A DNA stretch of 64,000 nucleotides from Cristatella mucedo. Lineage: Eukaryota > Bryozoa > Phylactolaemata > Cristatellidae. The notes under the pieces are model-generated. The model made no database searches, was not told the origin of the DNA, and worked only from the letters and a program-made list of their open reading frames with translations. The stretch covers positions 1,598,501 to 1,662,500 of the forward strand of contig WPIO01000018.1 in the NCBI GenBank assembly GCA_009760855.2, given 5' to 3'. The translations under genes and the position numbers were made by a program. Below are positions 37,799 through 50,767 of the stretch, piece after piece; position 1 is the stretch's first letter, and every line of letters starts with the position of its first letter.

Positions 37799-37960
37799 TG
37801 GTTCAAACGTCATGGGTCGAACAATCCTGGAGTTCAAACGCTCATGGGTGAAATGGACAGGGACGAATCGTCCAAGGGGTCGATAATCCTAGGGTCGAAT
37901 AATCCCTGGGTTCAACCGCCCGGGTCGAACCCTTCGGGGTTCAAACAGCCGGGTGGAAAA
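37799..37960 (+). repeat. degenerate array of GGGTCGAA-like units (plus sense)
   Basis: About eleven consecutive units of 13-18 bp such as ggttcaaacgtcat, gggtcgaacaatcctgg, gggtcgataatcctag, ggtcgaataatccctg, ggttcaaccgccc, gggtcgaacccttcg and gggttcaaacagccg. The core resembles the pol III B-box (GGTTCGA), but no tRNA fold surrounds it. Confidence 0.7.
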
Positions 37961-37969
37961 GTCTGGTTA

Positions 37970-40030
37970 CCGCTTTGTCAACCTAGCTTGTTTAATGTCT
38001 GCAGTAAACCACACACCATCTGGGTTATTGCAAATATGTGCTTATTTAGAGGTGCAAACTCTTCGAGCATGTCAGCTAGTGTCGTTTTGTAGCAATCTAT
38101 CAATGAGGATAGTCAGAAGGAGGATTGAGCAGCAGAAGCGAAGCAAAGATGGTCGCACGGACACCCATCTATTTCAAGGATCTCCAGATTTCGCAATTCA
38201 CACGTGATTTTAGAGCAGGAGGAATAGGGCACACATTTTAGACTGAACGAGATGTGGATGTGGTCAGATAAGCAGGATTAAGTCGTCATTGGTGATGATC
38301 CAGTAATAAATCTGATAGCCCATGCTTAATATTGAACCATGACGCCCCTCTGGAACATTGATCTATCATGACAACAGCACTTGCTCTGAGAGAGCTGATG
38401 TAATTACAGAGCTAATGTTTCTATTGTAACTACTCTCGGCCCATTCACCTCTAGATTGGCAAGACGCCTATTGACCTCGGACTACCAAATATTTGAGAAA
38501 ATTTAATTTACCATCGCCCGGGCAACAAATAATCTAAACCCAGGATGTCAGCACCATCAATATCTTCTAAAAACCAAGTAGACATTTGGTCTAGCCAATG
38601 ATACTCAACGTAACCTCCATGAGCTCACTTTGTTGTGAGTGTCCTGTGACAACATTCTCCAAGGACTCTGTCATTCTCTCAGGGTTCATGAGATTAACCA
38701 CTAAGAAATGATAACTCTGAGTGGGTGTCAACTACATTCCGTCATTTCATTTCACCAATTTTTCTCGCACTAATAGGGCTTTTGATTGGGCATATGTGCT
38801 TACTAGTGATGGCGGGAATAGTATGGTCTTGGTTGGTGTCTGTCACCTTTTATTAAACTTTCATTAAATATTTTTCAGACCCATTTACACACTCGTTGAG
38901 TTCACGTCCAAAGTGGATCTTCAGTACATGAACCAACATCATATAGTTTTAGACGTCCAATAAATTGATGCGTCTTGCACTTCCACGGTTGAACCCTTTA
39001 ATCTGGTAATAAGACGCGAGGTATTTTCAGCCATGGACCAGTCAAAAGATGTCTTTACTCACCCTACCATCATAACAAGGTATAGCTAGTCGGCCATTTT
39101 GCATGATAATGGTTTGCTGGAAATCACTTTGCCCTTCCACCGCCCCAGCCATCGGCAGTTGTTTTTTCGTATCCCGTCGTCCTCACAGCCGGCTGAGCTC
39201 GCGCTTGATTTTCTGAGCTATTTTTACCAGCTGGCTAATAAGGAAATATGAATGCACTCGCCGCACCAAGCTTTCCATTGGCTGGTTTTAAGGGACCGCC
39301 ATTTCCAAAAGAGGCTGTTCATTCTCCTGCGGGCGCAGTGTTTACCAAGTGTGACATCCAGGAAGCAGCGTGGCGTCGTCGTTGCACTCGCGTTTACTTG
39401 CAGGGCTTGATGAGCCCAAACTCCAACGTACGGTAACCAGCTCAGAAGCAGTTTTTGTCAGCTTCGCCAAATTCAGGCAGTAATGGCCCGCCCATAAAGT
39501 TGACGAAGCTTGTGTGAGCTGTATCACCTGCTTAGCGTGTTACCGGCACCTCAAAGTCCGGCTTCAAAACCCGACTGCAAAAATAGTCGGTGGAAGAATT
39601 CACACTTGCCCGACCCTCGGTGGGCTGCTCATTTATATCTTACCGAGTGCCTTCATTAGCCAACTCGAGCTTTGAGTAACTGTGCCCCGCGTGCGGGCAC
39701 CCGGCCAGCCAGTGCGAACAGCAGGGCAAAGAACTAAGCAAGAGCGTAACAGAAAAAAGTATATCCAGAACTTGTGACGCTGACGTAACTGCTGCACGAC
39801 CCTCGCTAATTCCGGTAGCGGCCGAACGCGAATAGCAATCAGAGGCCTATTGCTCGCAATACGATAGAATACATATCTCTCGCTATTCTGCATACATTGC
39901 TAAAACGCACCATTTTAGGAAGAAGCACAACCTATAGCCAGCATATAACAGAAATACAATAAGTGACTTCCAGAAGATTCTCATCTAGGCTTACTGCAGA
40001 TCGTGCTCAGTGCTAGGAATCGCCAAATGG
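37970..40030. other. unassigned, moderately GC-rich in its second half
   Basis: From about 39000 to 39900 the DNA is richer in G, C and CpG than its neighbours. Short frames at 39248-39436 (+) and 39633-39893 (-) are not recognised. No repeat family was assigned. Confidence 0.3.
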
Positions 40031-40037
40031 CGACTCT

Positions 40038-40095
<58 letters not shown>
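40038..40095. repeat. (GA)n microsatellite
   Basis: Pure AG/GA run. Confidence 0.97.
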
Positions 40096-40098
<3 letters not shown>

Positions 40099-40283
40099 CG
40101 GTCAAACCCGTCCCCTTTATAATGTCCAGGCCAAGAATTTGTACGTTAATCTCATTCATATGTAATCATAAAATGCACGCCTCACGAAATTCTGCCTATT
40201 GTAGGTATTTGATAAGAGGCTCCAAGTTAAATTCTAGCACCGAACCTTGTATTTCGGATTCGAATTTCAACTATCAAGCTCTT

Positions 40284-40464
<181 letters not shown>

Positions 40465-40699
40465 TAATAATTAGTGAATGCATGTAGTTAAAATTTTCAA
40501 TTGATCCTGCTCTTAATACCGTATACGTTCACGATCGTCGCCGTACACCATGCACAATACCGATAATACGGATTGCTAAAGAATTTTGAAACCACGGAAC
40601 TTACCGCATTATTTTTTATTATAGAGGTGTCTAACTATAGATACATGTCGTTGCATCAAATAATCTTATTAATAATTCATTTGCTGTGATACCAAATGA

Positions 40700-40990
40700 G
40701 AACTCTACCTCTTTTTTGACACTATACAGTCGCGGCAAGCACAGCTTAATCGAATAGTTAGCGGAAGCGTACTCGATGAACAATGAAACAAAAGTAACAT
40801 TGCTAAAGGAGACAGATGTAGGACCAGCATGCAAATATGGTAAGTCGCAGCATGCAACCATTGCAGTGTCGACACATGTAAGCGAATCGAGGAATCGTAT
40901 TGATCCACCAGATGCTGCGATTGATAGATGCATTTTAGTTTCATTTTAAATCTTGTAATTCAATATGCAGCATTGCCTTACGAGTGATAC
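40700..40990 (-). mobile_element. decayed LINE-A 3' end (copy 1)
   Basis: Minus-strand UTR words (agcatgcaaatatgg, gcagcatgcaac) and the gatgcattttagtttcattt coding end correspond to the LINE-A UTR. It recurs at 56122-56410 in copy 2, so it predates the duplication. Confidence 0.6.
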
Positions 40991-43424
40991 CAGTCATAAT
41001 AATTTAGTTGTTTGCGACAATATTGAACTTTGTAAATTTACGTTGAATTAATTCGGTGAAAAAGCCGAGCAAGACTGGCTCGAGCCCTTCAGCTAAGCCC
41101 GAGAAAGGACGACATTTTTCTCACATTTTTTCCCTGAAATTGATGTGCAGAAATATCAACCTTCACAGGCAGAAGAGATTGGGAAATGCAAATCTGTCAC
41201 CTGCCTACAACTTGTATGTTTGTTAAAATGATTTTACTGAAAGCTGAAGTTTCTTTCTAATTAATCATGTAGAGAGTTAAGATTGATCAAGCAGAATTGA
41301 CTATGTTTTGCAGCGATCTTTAATCAGTCGATGTAAAAGAAATTACAATAGATTATTGCAAATAAAATATCGCCATTTCGGCAACATCCTATAAGTTGAA
41401 TCTATCTAATCAGCTTATGATAAACATGCTCCAATTAGAGACCACTCAATTTTCAGAGCCGGGAAATAAATTAAACTTTTAAAACTACTTGTCATGATGC
41501 AGCGGCTACAAAATAAACTAATCTCGGGACTAATTTTTTTAGAGTCATACATTTTATTTCCTTAATGCTCAAGCCTCAGAAGTGCGACAAATTGCCATTA
41601 GTATCCACAAGCTTTTCTTTTCTGACGACGACAGATAGTCAGCGGAATTAAACAAATGTTCGAAGAGGAAAAAACAACACTGTTTCTTACGCTCTACCTA
41701 AGGGTAAAAGAACCTGAAAAAAACGAGTAAACTGACATGATAAATATTGCTCTCGACTTCTACAAGGTGACCACTTAACAGGGTTTAGCAAGTAGATGTC
41801 AAACATTAGTGGTTCTTTTACAATTCGCTTTCTCTAAAAGGCTCTTATACTTAGTTTCACTATGATGTTTTCGTTCTAAATTTTGCGGTAAGTATGTGAT
41901 AAATCCAGAATATCGTTGGAAAAGTGCTCACTTTACTGTTCTGTGTAACCCTGACGTTGACATTACATTTGTGTTTGTAGGCCAGAAATATGGACTCTGT
42001 GGTACCCGCTGTATTCCATTTCCCAGAGTTATTTATAGCAGTCGGAATAGTTTCTAATAGCTCTCAGCCATTTTATTTCCCAGAAAGACATAAACTACTG
42101 CAATATATATGGTACTCATCTGGTATCTTTGTCTAGTTCAAATTTTTAACTAGCTCGTTCCGTCCTCGAATCAATGTTATCAGTGACCTGGCGTAGAATT
42201 AATCTTTAAATATCGCATTAGAAGCAGTTGGACAAGACATATCCGAGGTACATAGTAGCTGTTCAATCGCCGTCTCCAACGGCGTTAAAAAAATTATGAG
42301 TCCTGACCTTAGATAGAATTGTTGGCATCTGCACTTTCTTAAAGTCTACTAATCATCGACTTGACGATGTTTTACCTTACTTGGCAAAGACAGAAAAAAT
42401 TTGAAAAAAGCGTCCGCAAAAACTCATACCTATTAAAAGATCAACTTGTAAATGCAATCCCAAAATTTTCGTTTTTAACAAATGCCCGGAAGTGGGAAAA
42501 CAAATTATTTTGTAAGACGTAGTTACACCGGAAGTACTACATCCACTCATCAAAGTGATTTTCCTTGGTGCGTTGTATTATCCGAGCTGCGTTGTGTGGC
42601 CAACTTTATAAATATAAGATACTCAGCCCCAAACGGCAAGCAGAAGACCACTTTAAGCTACATAAAATTGACATGCACGTTCGAGATCAACAGTCTGACT
42701 ATTAGATATAATAATCGAAAGCGTAAAACCGATAGTTCCAAGCAAAGCCACACCCCTAGCACGTAGTTACTACGTGCCCCCTTTTCTAAGTGACTATTCA
42801 AGTCTATAACAACTAATTTCTTTGCCATGCATATGTTTACATTAATATGTTGAAATCGGCTTAAAAACAAAGTAACTCGCGTTCGGTAACAAAACTATCG
42901 TTAGCAATCATATATAGATAAATTACTGCCGCCGAGGCAGAGGTAACTAAGATGTCCATTGTGATCTTACTTGCCTAACAGTGGGACTGCTGGTCCGCTC
43001 CTGTACCAGCCATCAAAAGTGCTGCCTCATCGGCGGCTGGTCAGCTAGCGACTTGGATGTAACTATCTCGTCTTCCGCTAGTAATCATCTGTATGCAAAT
43101 TTTGATTCAGTTCGATTCTGGGGGAATTAAATTGATTTGGAGTTCTCACTGATGCCTTTTATAAGCTTGGATTTTTATTGCTAAGAGTGAGAACTGAAGA
43201 TTCCCATAGATAGTTGCTGGAGAATTTTGAAATTTTGTAATGAATTTCATGATTTGCCAGAGGATTAGCAATTGCGTGCGGTTAATAGCCCGAAATTGAA
43301 TGCATATATTGGGTGCAAACGGGGTAACACTTAAAAATGACTGTAATGTCATAACCGATGTATAACTTAAGCTTTGCATACCCTACCAGCAGTCGATTTG
43401 TGAAAAGTTGCAGAAGACTTCGGC

Positions 43425-46400
43425 ATTGGCAAGAGTAATTTTTGTTGATTGCATTGCATAAACCGAGAGCTAGCACAAGCAGTAGAATTTTCGGGGAGCA
43501 ACGGAAATAGACTAGAACACAAAAAAAGAAATCTCAATGGGAGCATTGTCCAACAATATTCCGTCTATATTTGGAGATGTGTTATGGATTGCCGTATTTT
43601 TCCGGGCCATTGATGGCTGTGCATCGCCCTTGATAAAATCTTCACAAATTCTTGAACTGATGCAGTTTCCTTTTTAATACAGTGGGTCGTACAAATCAAG
43701 AAAAAATGGCTGTTCACCCAGAAGCTTTGTGTGGAATTGTAACAGAGTGACACCAATGGAATTACTTTTTTTGGGCCATTGCTTTCAATTGCCACTCATT
43801 GCCCGAGATTGAAAGCACACGGTACGTTGAAAGCAAGGACGCACATAGTATGAGTTATTAGGTATGAGAGTTTGAGCTTCCAACAGCCAATGTCTAGTAA
43901 ATCTCAAACAGATTGTGGTCAAAGTCGGGCCATTGCCGTCAATATCCGTGCATTGCCCTTTATTGTGGACTCTCACATGTTTAAAATGAAATGGATGCAC
44001 TTTTACTGCAGTGTACTACAATACACAAGAAAAATTTGGGCTTCTCTCAGAAACTGTCGGTCAATGTCTACAAGATTATTATGAACTGACACATTTGCCC
44101 GGCCATTGCCATCGATCGCCATGCATCTCCCAAGATTGAATGGTAAGAGTGGGTTGACAGTACGTGTGCACAGTGAGAAATTACGTGGAACGAGAATCTA
44201 CCCATGGTGCATTCGATTTTTTGTCAATTCACCATGAATTGCTGCATTGGCCCCAGCAATTGCTGTCTATTGCCATGCATCATTGACAACTAACATGCAA
44301 AATAGGCTGGGAGTTCTGCAATTTCAATTATTGCCCAATGAAATGTGAAATGCAATGACAATAGGCACTTCAAGCAATTAATTTGTGCTTGACTTGCCAC
44401 GGATTGTGGTGGATTCCTGCTTCAAGCCGAACCATTGCCATAAATTGCCATGCAATGTCAAAGATTGTACCAGGGTAATTGCCTAAAATGATGTGGTTGA
44501 CTTCAATCAGTGCTCAGCAATATGCATTCAAAATCACAGCATAGCGAAACCGATTTCAGATCGATATGAAGCAGATTGCTTAAGGCTGCAGTATCGGCCT
44601 TGCCATTGCAGTCGCATGCAGTGCATGGCTGCAGCATCGTCAAGAAAATTCTGATGTAATGTAATATATCTCCGTCTGTAACTCCACAAATTCATAAAGA
44701 CCAAGTCGGCGTTACCCAGGAGTGTTTTGTATAGCTCACCCACAGCCTAAGCGGCTTTCGGTACGCATTCGGTAGCCAACTGACATCGTCTCCCGCAACA
44801 AAGAGAAAGTGGGAAGCGAAGCAGAGTCAGGAGAGCAGTTGAGGTAGTGAGTAGCATAGAACTAGCAGCTCAGGACCGCTGAAAAACATGTGCCAAAGTC
44901 GGCAGTAGGAGAGTAGTTGTCGTTGCGTAAGAATTGTGGAAACGAGTTCCACAGTCTAGAACCTGCACAGCTTTTGCTTCTTTCGCCAACTGTCTTTAAG
45001 CGGAGGAATGGGACAGCAAATTTATTCTCCACACAGGACCTCAGGGCACAAACATGCTGAAACTGATGCAGCAGTTCAGCTAGGTATGAAGGAGCCAAGC
45101 CATGGCAGGCCTTGTGGGTTAGAGTAAGAACTCTGCTCTGTATCCTTTGCTCAACCGGCAACCATCCTAGCTCTTTCAGCACAGGTAACACGTGCTCAAA
45201 TCGCTGGGACTTGAAGACTAGCCTTGTAGCCATATTCATAGTCCGCTGTAGTGGCAAAATAGCTTTCTTCGGCAGCCCGGCCAAAAGGAAATTAGATTAA
45301 TCAAGCCGAGACAGAACTAAAGAGCTAGTTAAATTTTTTGCAAGCCACTGTGGGAGACAGCTCCTAATCTTGGATAGGGATCGGATGTGATGGCTAGCTG
45401 TAGAGGCAGTCTTTTGAATGAAGCTTTTGAAATTGAGGCAGTTGTCGAACACGACACCTAAATTACGAGCACGTGGTGAAGGTCGCACTATAGCATCACC
45501 TATTAGAACAGCAAAGCCTTTTAATCCAGCCACACGCTTAGGGTGTCCTATGAGCAGCAGTTCGGTTTTATCGTCTTTAATTATCAGGAAGTTTTCCAAC
45601 ATCCGGGATCGAATATCGGCAAGGCAAGCATTCAGTTTCTCAGTTGCTTCAGCAGATTCCGACGGTTGAAATGACAAATACAACTGAGTATTGTCAGCAT
45701 AGAAGTGACATCCTATTCCTTGAGCCTTAATCACTTTTCCCAGAATTTAAAGTTAACTTATGCAAGTACAAAGCACCCGGAGAGTAGAGCAGCTTGAAAT
45801 CTTTGTTAGAGCTTCTAGTGTACCCATCTTGTTCCCTGTACAGCGGATTAAAGTGAATTGTAGTATGAAACCGGGTCCTTGCATTCGGTTGCAATACACT
45901 GCATGAGAATGCATGCACACAATGGAGCGAAATTTTTTTGGTGCACATTTAACTAAATCTAGTCCTATGTGCATTTAAATTAAAGCTTGGCAATCGAGGT
46001 TTGAGGATGATTTGCAGTGGAATAGAGCGGATTGTGGAATTTTTCCAGGTCATTTCGGGCTATTGATGCACGTTGCCAGAGTACAGAGAAGCAACATTTC
46101 TTTTTACTTTACGTGGGTGCCACCACGAAGCTGTGCACTTTAATATTTAAATAAAACTGGAACTTCAGTGCAATGTATTTCCGTTTTTAGTGGTGGATTT
46201 GGTGGATTAAAGTTGATTGGGGTATTGGCACGGGGTACTCAGGTGATTGCACCGAATTGAAAGATAATGACCGTGCGAATACAAATGAAAACCTGTAAGT
46301 GCAATGGTTGCAGAGTTTGCTGTCATTTGAAACCAAAAAGGTAGCTTTTTGAACAGGTTTCTTTTGTTGCACAGCGTAATTCAGTGGAATGCCGTATTGG

Positions 46401-46470
46401 CCGCGGTCACTGCAATTTTATTTCAGTGGACTTCGTGAGAACGCTTGAGCAGAATCACACACAGATTTCT
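43425..46470 (+). repeat. degenerate array of about 165-bp monomers (copy 1)
   Basis: A motif close to gggccattgcc-tcaattgcc-tgcattgccc-agattg recurs at about 43605, 43774, 43928, 44101, 44249, 44430 and 44596. The spacings are 148-181 bp, averaging about 165. More decayed units follow after the LINE-B insertion (about 45855, 46040, 46210 and 46400). The same array is at 58845-60790 in copy 2. No protein frame persists through the units. Confidence 0.7.
44650..45752 (-). mobile_element. LINE-B insertion specific to copy 1
   Basis: Minus-strand 5'-truncated LINE-B with a gtaatgtaat tail at its 3' end. One frame covers 45734 down to 44862: CHFYADNTQLY (motif C with D to N), IGHPKRVAGLKGF, then one TAA in place of a tyrosine codon (LD-stop-SNFLLAGLP), LLKELGWLPVEQ-type block (VLKELGWLPVEQ) and LWNSFPQFLRNDNY. 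The empty site is seen in copy 2 near 60065-60080. Not competent for retrotransposition. Confidence 0.88.
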
Positions 46471-49400
46471 TCGGGCGTGAAAAAGCATGACACAATTTTA
46501 AATTCTGGAGTTAGTAATAGATGTCATACATTAAGTCACTTAGCTTGTTGAATCACATTAACATAGTCTTCTTAGAGGTGCACGTATTGAGCTAGGAGAG
46601 ATGGGTGCTAATCTTTTTATGAAGGACCGTGCCTTTAAGGTTCATGGATGATCGGTAAATTAGTCGATTGAGTTCATTTAGGTAATTGGTAATTCCTACA
46701 GCCTTTAATGATGGAGCGCCAAAAAGGCTGCACAAGCATTTGGCGTCTATCTAAAAGTCGGGGTTGGACAATCGTGGTGGCGTTTTTTCAGATTTTTTGC
46801 TTTCAAATTTTATTTAGCAAGGTTCATTCCATGAGCTCAGACGTCAATTGCTCCACATTCATCTAAGTAAGGCCGTAGTCTCCGATCAGATGGTTTAGGT
46901 TAGAGTGGGATAATACTGTTGTCGTAAGCCGCATCTATGAAAATGGAAAGCGGATCTGCGATGTCTTCATCCCAGTCAGACTCACTGCTCTCTCCATAAC
47001 TTGACCGATCCCTGTCCAGAAAGTATTGTAACGGGTAGTTCAAGAAATTATTGACTTGGAAGCTGGGAAAAAATGTGTGGATACAAGATAGCTGATACAC
47101 TCTTAGCAGTTCAACGTTTGTAAAAGCAGGCTAAACAGAAGACGCATTTGCTTGAGTTATTATTTGAATTCCGCAAAGTTCTTTGAATAATACTATTCAC
47201 GGCTCTCTTTTCTCTATTGTTCTAACACTCAGAAAGAGCAGAGTGGAATTCATTACAATTTAATTATGATTCACATACTTTTAAAGTTTGCACAATGAGT
47301 TGTGTCTAGTAAGCAGCGATTGTTTACCCGTCACGAGTTGTCTTACATTGTTTTCATGTAAAACCGCATGCCCAGAGCTCTTCTCAATTTCACGAATGGA
47401 CTGTCGGGTTATGCACTGTAAGCCTTATGTGTGAAAATGAACGCTTCAAGAGCATCACTTTACCTTTATCTCAATACAGTTTCCACTTGGTTATAAAAAA
47501 TGCATCTGCAGGGCGACACAAATTTCTTGAAACCATTCCAATCCAAGAATGGCTGTTAGCTATTCTTCTAATTTGCTGAAACGTAAAATAAAATATCTAC
47601 TTATGGTGCTTTTCCTTCAATACCTCTGAGGAGGCAGCTTGCGGTAATAAATTCGCCTAAAAGTATACAATTCAAGTTTCGGTGTAGCGCTTTTTGTAGT
47701 GGACCCACAGTTTGACGCATCTAGTCACGGGAAAATGGTGCAACTTATAATATCCCTGACGCGACCTCAGTAGCAATGTATTTTTAGTCTGTGACTATTT
47801 TCTACTTACTTTTGGTGGCACGGATAAGTAAATAAAAATTTTTCTCGAGGAAAACATGAACATACGTAACCTGGTGAAGATTGAAACCTGCCTATTTCAC
47901 TGACATCTATTAAAGATCTAAACTGTCGATGAAAATTAGGTATTCGCTAGTGAGGCATGTTAAAGTGACGCTTTGAAAGGTTAAAACTGGATACAGGAGA
48001 AAAGAAGTAGGAGCTTCTTATTCCTTAATATGAATATTAGATGAGGTCCAGAGACATTAGGGACGTACATTGGAGGAAATGGAGGATATACAAAGCGGCT
48101 TGTATATATGTATGGTCCTAGCGTGATTAGGATTCTCAAATCCACTCGGAACATGAGAGAGTACTCATACCCTAAAAGTTAAACTTACTTTTTAATGATA
48201 ACGATGGTGTTTAGGCGAAGCTTTTACTGTTAACATATTTGTCTCCAGTAGGACGTTTTCGCAGATTGCTACAGCAATATCTTATCCTTAGTTGGAGTCT
48301 AATGCCTGAATGCTAATGCACCTGCATGGAACCAGGCAACTAGTACTGAGAACTTGAGATCCTTGTGTATCTTAGTAAATTCTCAGCATTGTTAGTTTAA
48401 CGAGAGCATTGAAAGGATTATCTGCCAAGCTTGTCGAAAACCTAATGACAGAACTAATCACAGTTATATAGGTAATAGAATATACATGGAAATCGCATTG
48501 AAAAGCATTCTGCTGCTGATTTGATTAGGTTTGATGCGGCTATAATTACGCCTATTCAATATTCTTAAAGCTAAGTTAGACGGCGAGCATTATTTTGAAA
48601 GCTGACAACTAGTTGCACATATAGCTGTGGTTAAAGTCGTAGTGGTAAGAGGATTGACCGGCAGATAGCAATGATAATCTACACTGATGAGTAAGCGTAG
48701 AAGTTTACTCTTAATATCAGCGTAGTATATAAAAGGTCACAATGCCTCTACTAACAATATCGTACAACTGTGTGTTAAGAAACGATAAGGGGAGGACATG
48801 GTGATATCACTAGCAGAGCCCCTGTTCTCAAGAGTTGCTTATGCAATTAGCTGGATTTAAATATTTGTGCATGTTTATCCATAAAACGATTATTAATACA
48901 CGGCTTTTTATGCAGAAGTACTGATACTTAAAAAGAAAATATTGTTTAATGAAGTAAGAATTGCATGAGGGATGGTATGTTAACAGTTGTGTACTGCCTG
49001 ATCATAAATTACTGATGGGCGAATGATTAACAACTGCTGTGGGTGCATTTCAGGTTTTAAATTAGGTGAGAGATCTCGGCCAAAATAACCATAAGAGCTA
49101 ATTCGTCGTTGAGAACTCTGATGAGCTAGGTTTGTTTAGCCTTTGCTTTGGTTACTGGTGGTTTCTCACTTATTTTGGCTATCCTTGCTTAGTATGTAAG
49201 TACATCACTCCTCATAAAATTGTCTTTGCTTTGTTTCTTAGAATTTCTTCCTTACAGCATGACTGGCCACCAGAGCTGCGACTTTTTAAGCTTAAATTAA
49301 ATTAAGTATATTAAGTAAATGAAGTATTGCTGCTAGCTACCGCTTTTGCATACTAAGCTTTACATTACGTTACATTACATAAGCTTTGACCTCGAAAATA

Positions 49401-49610
49401 AGTTTCTGTTAAACTCCTCTGGTATGTCAGAATGATTGAAAAAACGCATCATTATAGGTTATCACCAAGAAGTAAATTGAAACGTGAAAGCGCATAACAA
49501 AGTGCAGAGAAATTAATTCCTCTTTTCGTTTCAATTGCCGCTTGCAAGAATACATCACATTGGCGCGTCGCCTAGTAAATATCGATATTACGAGTATCAT
49601 TTCCTCTTTG
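46471..49610. other. 5' flank of the complete receptor gene (copy 1)
   Basis: No recognised gene. A minus-strand frame at 46900-47100 encodes an acidic segment (GESSESDWDEDIADPLSIF) that is kept open, with changes, in copy 2 near 61240-61340. A TATA-like word is noted at 48726. Confidence 0.4.
48726..48734 (+). promoter_or_regulatory. TATA-like word conserved in both duplicates
   Basis: TATATAAAA here corresponds to TATAAAAA at 62871 in copy 2, about 1 kb upstream of the receptor ATG. It would require a 5' UTR intron ending at the acceptor 49613. Suggestive only. Confidence 0.28.
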
Positions 49611-49723
49611 CAGACCAAGGTAGAACAAGCAAACATGATAGGTCGCTCGATAGGTCATCCGGCTCCTATCACTTATTCGTCCGCTGGAACAGCAATACAG
49701 GGCCAGACAAGCATAGTGCAGAA

Positions 49724-50767
49724 ATGAAGCCAGTGAATGCAAGGCGGGTTAATACTGTGGAACCTGAGAACATTTCTATCACGGATAACAAAGTCCTGGT
49801 GAGCAACAGCATCGATAGAGCAATGATATACGGTTTGACTGCTTTTGGACTTTTCACGCCGAGGTCCTTTAAAAACGTTGGAGGCGCCAAATGGACAGTG
49901 TTCGCATTCTATTCAACTTTCGTTCTCATTCTGCTTGGTTCCAATGCCCTACGCGTAGCGGTCACAGAGAGGGAACCCAGTGACGGATTTACGGCAAGTA
50001 CGTTTCATAAGATAGTAATGACCGGCTGGATGTTTATTGGTGTTTCAAACGTGTGCTTCTACATTAGAATGAGCTTCTCGCGTCGAAAAGGCATCGCTGT
50101 CTACTACGACTCACTTAGCAGGATCGTGGCAGACTTGAAGGTTCTACGCGATCATAGTGGCGAGCATGACGATCCTTGTGGTTTTCGGGTTGCTGCTTGG
50201 TGCTGCATCGCTGCAGGGTGGCTAATGTCATTATTTGCATCCACTTTTACTATCGTACAGCTAATCCACCCAGAGATGCGGCAGATTTACAGCTCGTTTT
50301 ACCGGCTGCACATCGGCAACGGCAACGAGACGCAAGTGGAAACGAATTGGGGCCTTGGCATGGTCGGCCTTGCCTTTGTTTGGGGACCCGGCACTTACAT
50401 CTGGCCAGCATTGCATATCGTGCTCGTTGGATTACAAATGGAACACATTTTACGCTCCTATCAACGAAGCCTTAAGAGAGTGATCTGCTTGAACCCTTCC
50501 GTCTTTCTCAGAGAAGTTGATGCCTACAGACAGGTATTGAGACGTATTGAAAAGGTTATACGAGTTGCCAACCATTGCCTGGGTCCACAGCTGATGGTAC
50601 ATACGACTTACCAGCTCGTTGGAACAATGGTTACCCTTTATAGTCTCATGTGGTCTAAAGTTTTAAGAGGTGATCCTTACTTCTTCGGAATTACGAGCTT
50701 TTGGTTTAGTCTCTTATTCGGATTTCTGGTGCTGGAGTGTGTGATAAGTGCTCGTGTATATTGCACA
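49724..50767 (+). CDS. complete GRL receptor, exon 1 (TM1-TM6)
   Basis: Long exon of a full four-exon receptor: join 49724-50767, 54288-54362, 54623-54709, 54816-54878, giving 422 residues, a usual size for the family. It encodes 348 residues to a phase-0 donor (aca|gtaagt), at the same place as in exons 1a and 1b. Hydrophobic segments lie near 58-79, 95-116, 155-180, 209-238, 290-310 and 322-345. Shared landmarks with 1a/1b are a FGLF-PR-F block before TM1, MSF--R-G after TM2, TYIWPALHIV (cf. AWIWPVVYVV) in TM4 and an NET sequon in the TM3-TM4 loop. Start: Met at 49724 is conserved in the duplicate. The same frame is open and conserved upstream to an acceptor at 49613 (ctctttgcag), so a short extra 5' coding exon is possible. 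Predicted plasma-membrane chemoreceptor-type protein, ligand unknown. Confidence 0.88.

Larger units (their letters stand above)
40471..49906 (+). repeat. segmental duplication, copy 1 (part matched in window)
   Basis: Direct repeat of 55895-64000. Anchors: ttagtgaatgcat at 40471 vs 55895 (offset 15,424), gcatcgtcaag at 44634 vs 60055 (15,421), tgcaagtacaaag at 45761 vs 60084 (14,323) and gtgttcgca at 49898 vs 63992 (14,094). The drop of about 1.1 kb is a LINE-B present only here. The further drop of about 0.2 kb is a block near 47010-47230 absent from copy 2. If tandem, the unit reaches 55894 and holds the whole receptor gene. Confidence 0.92.

Noticed and set aside
37799-37960. tRNA genes suggested by B-box-like words
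   Set aside because: No A-box at the proper distance and no cloverleaf arms; the words form a short-period array instead.
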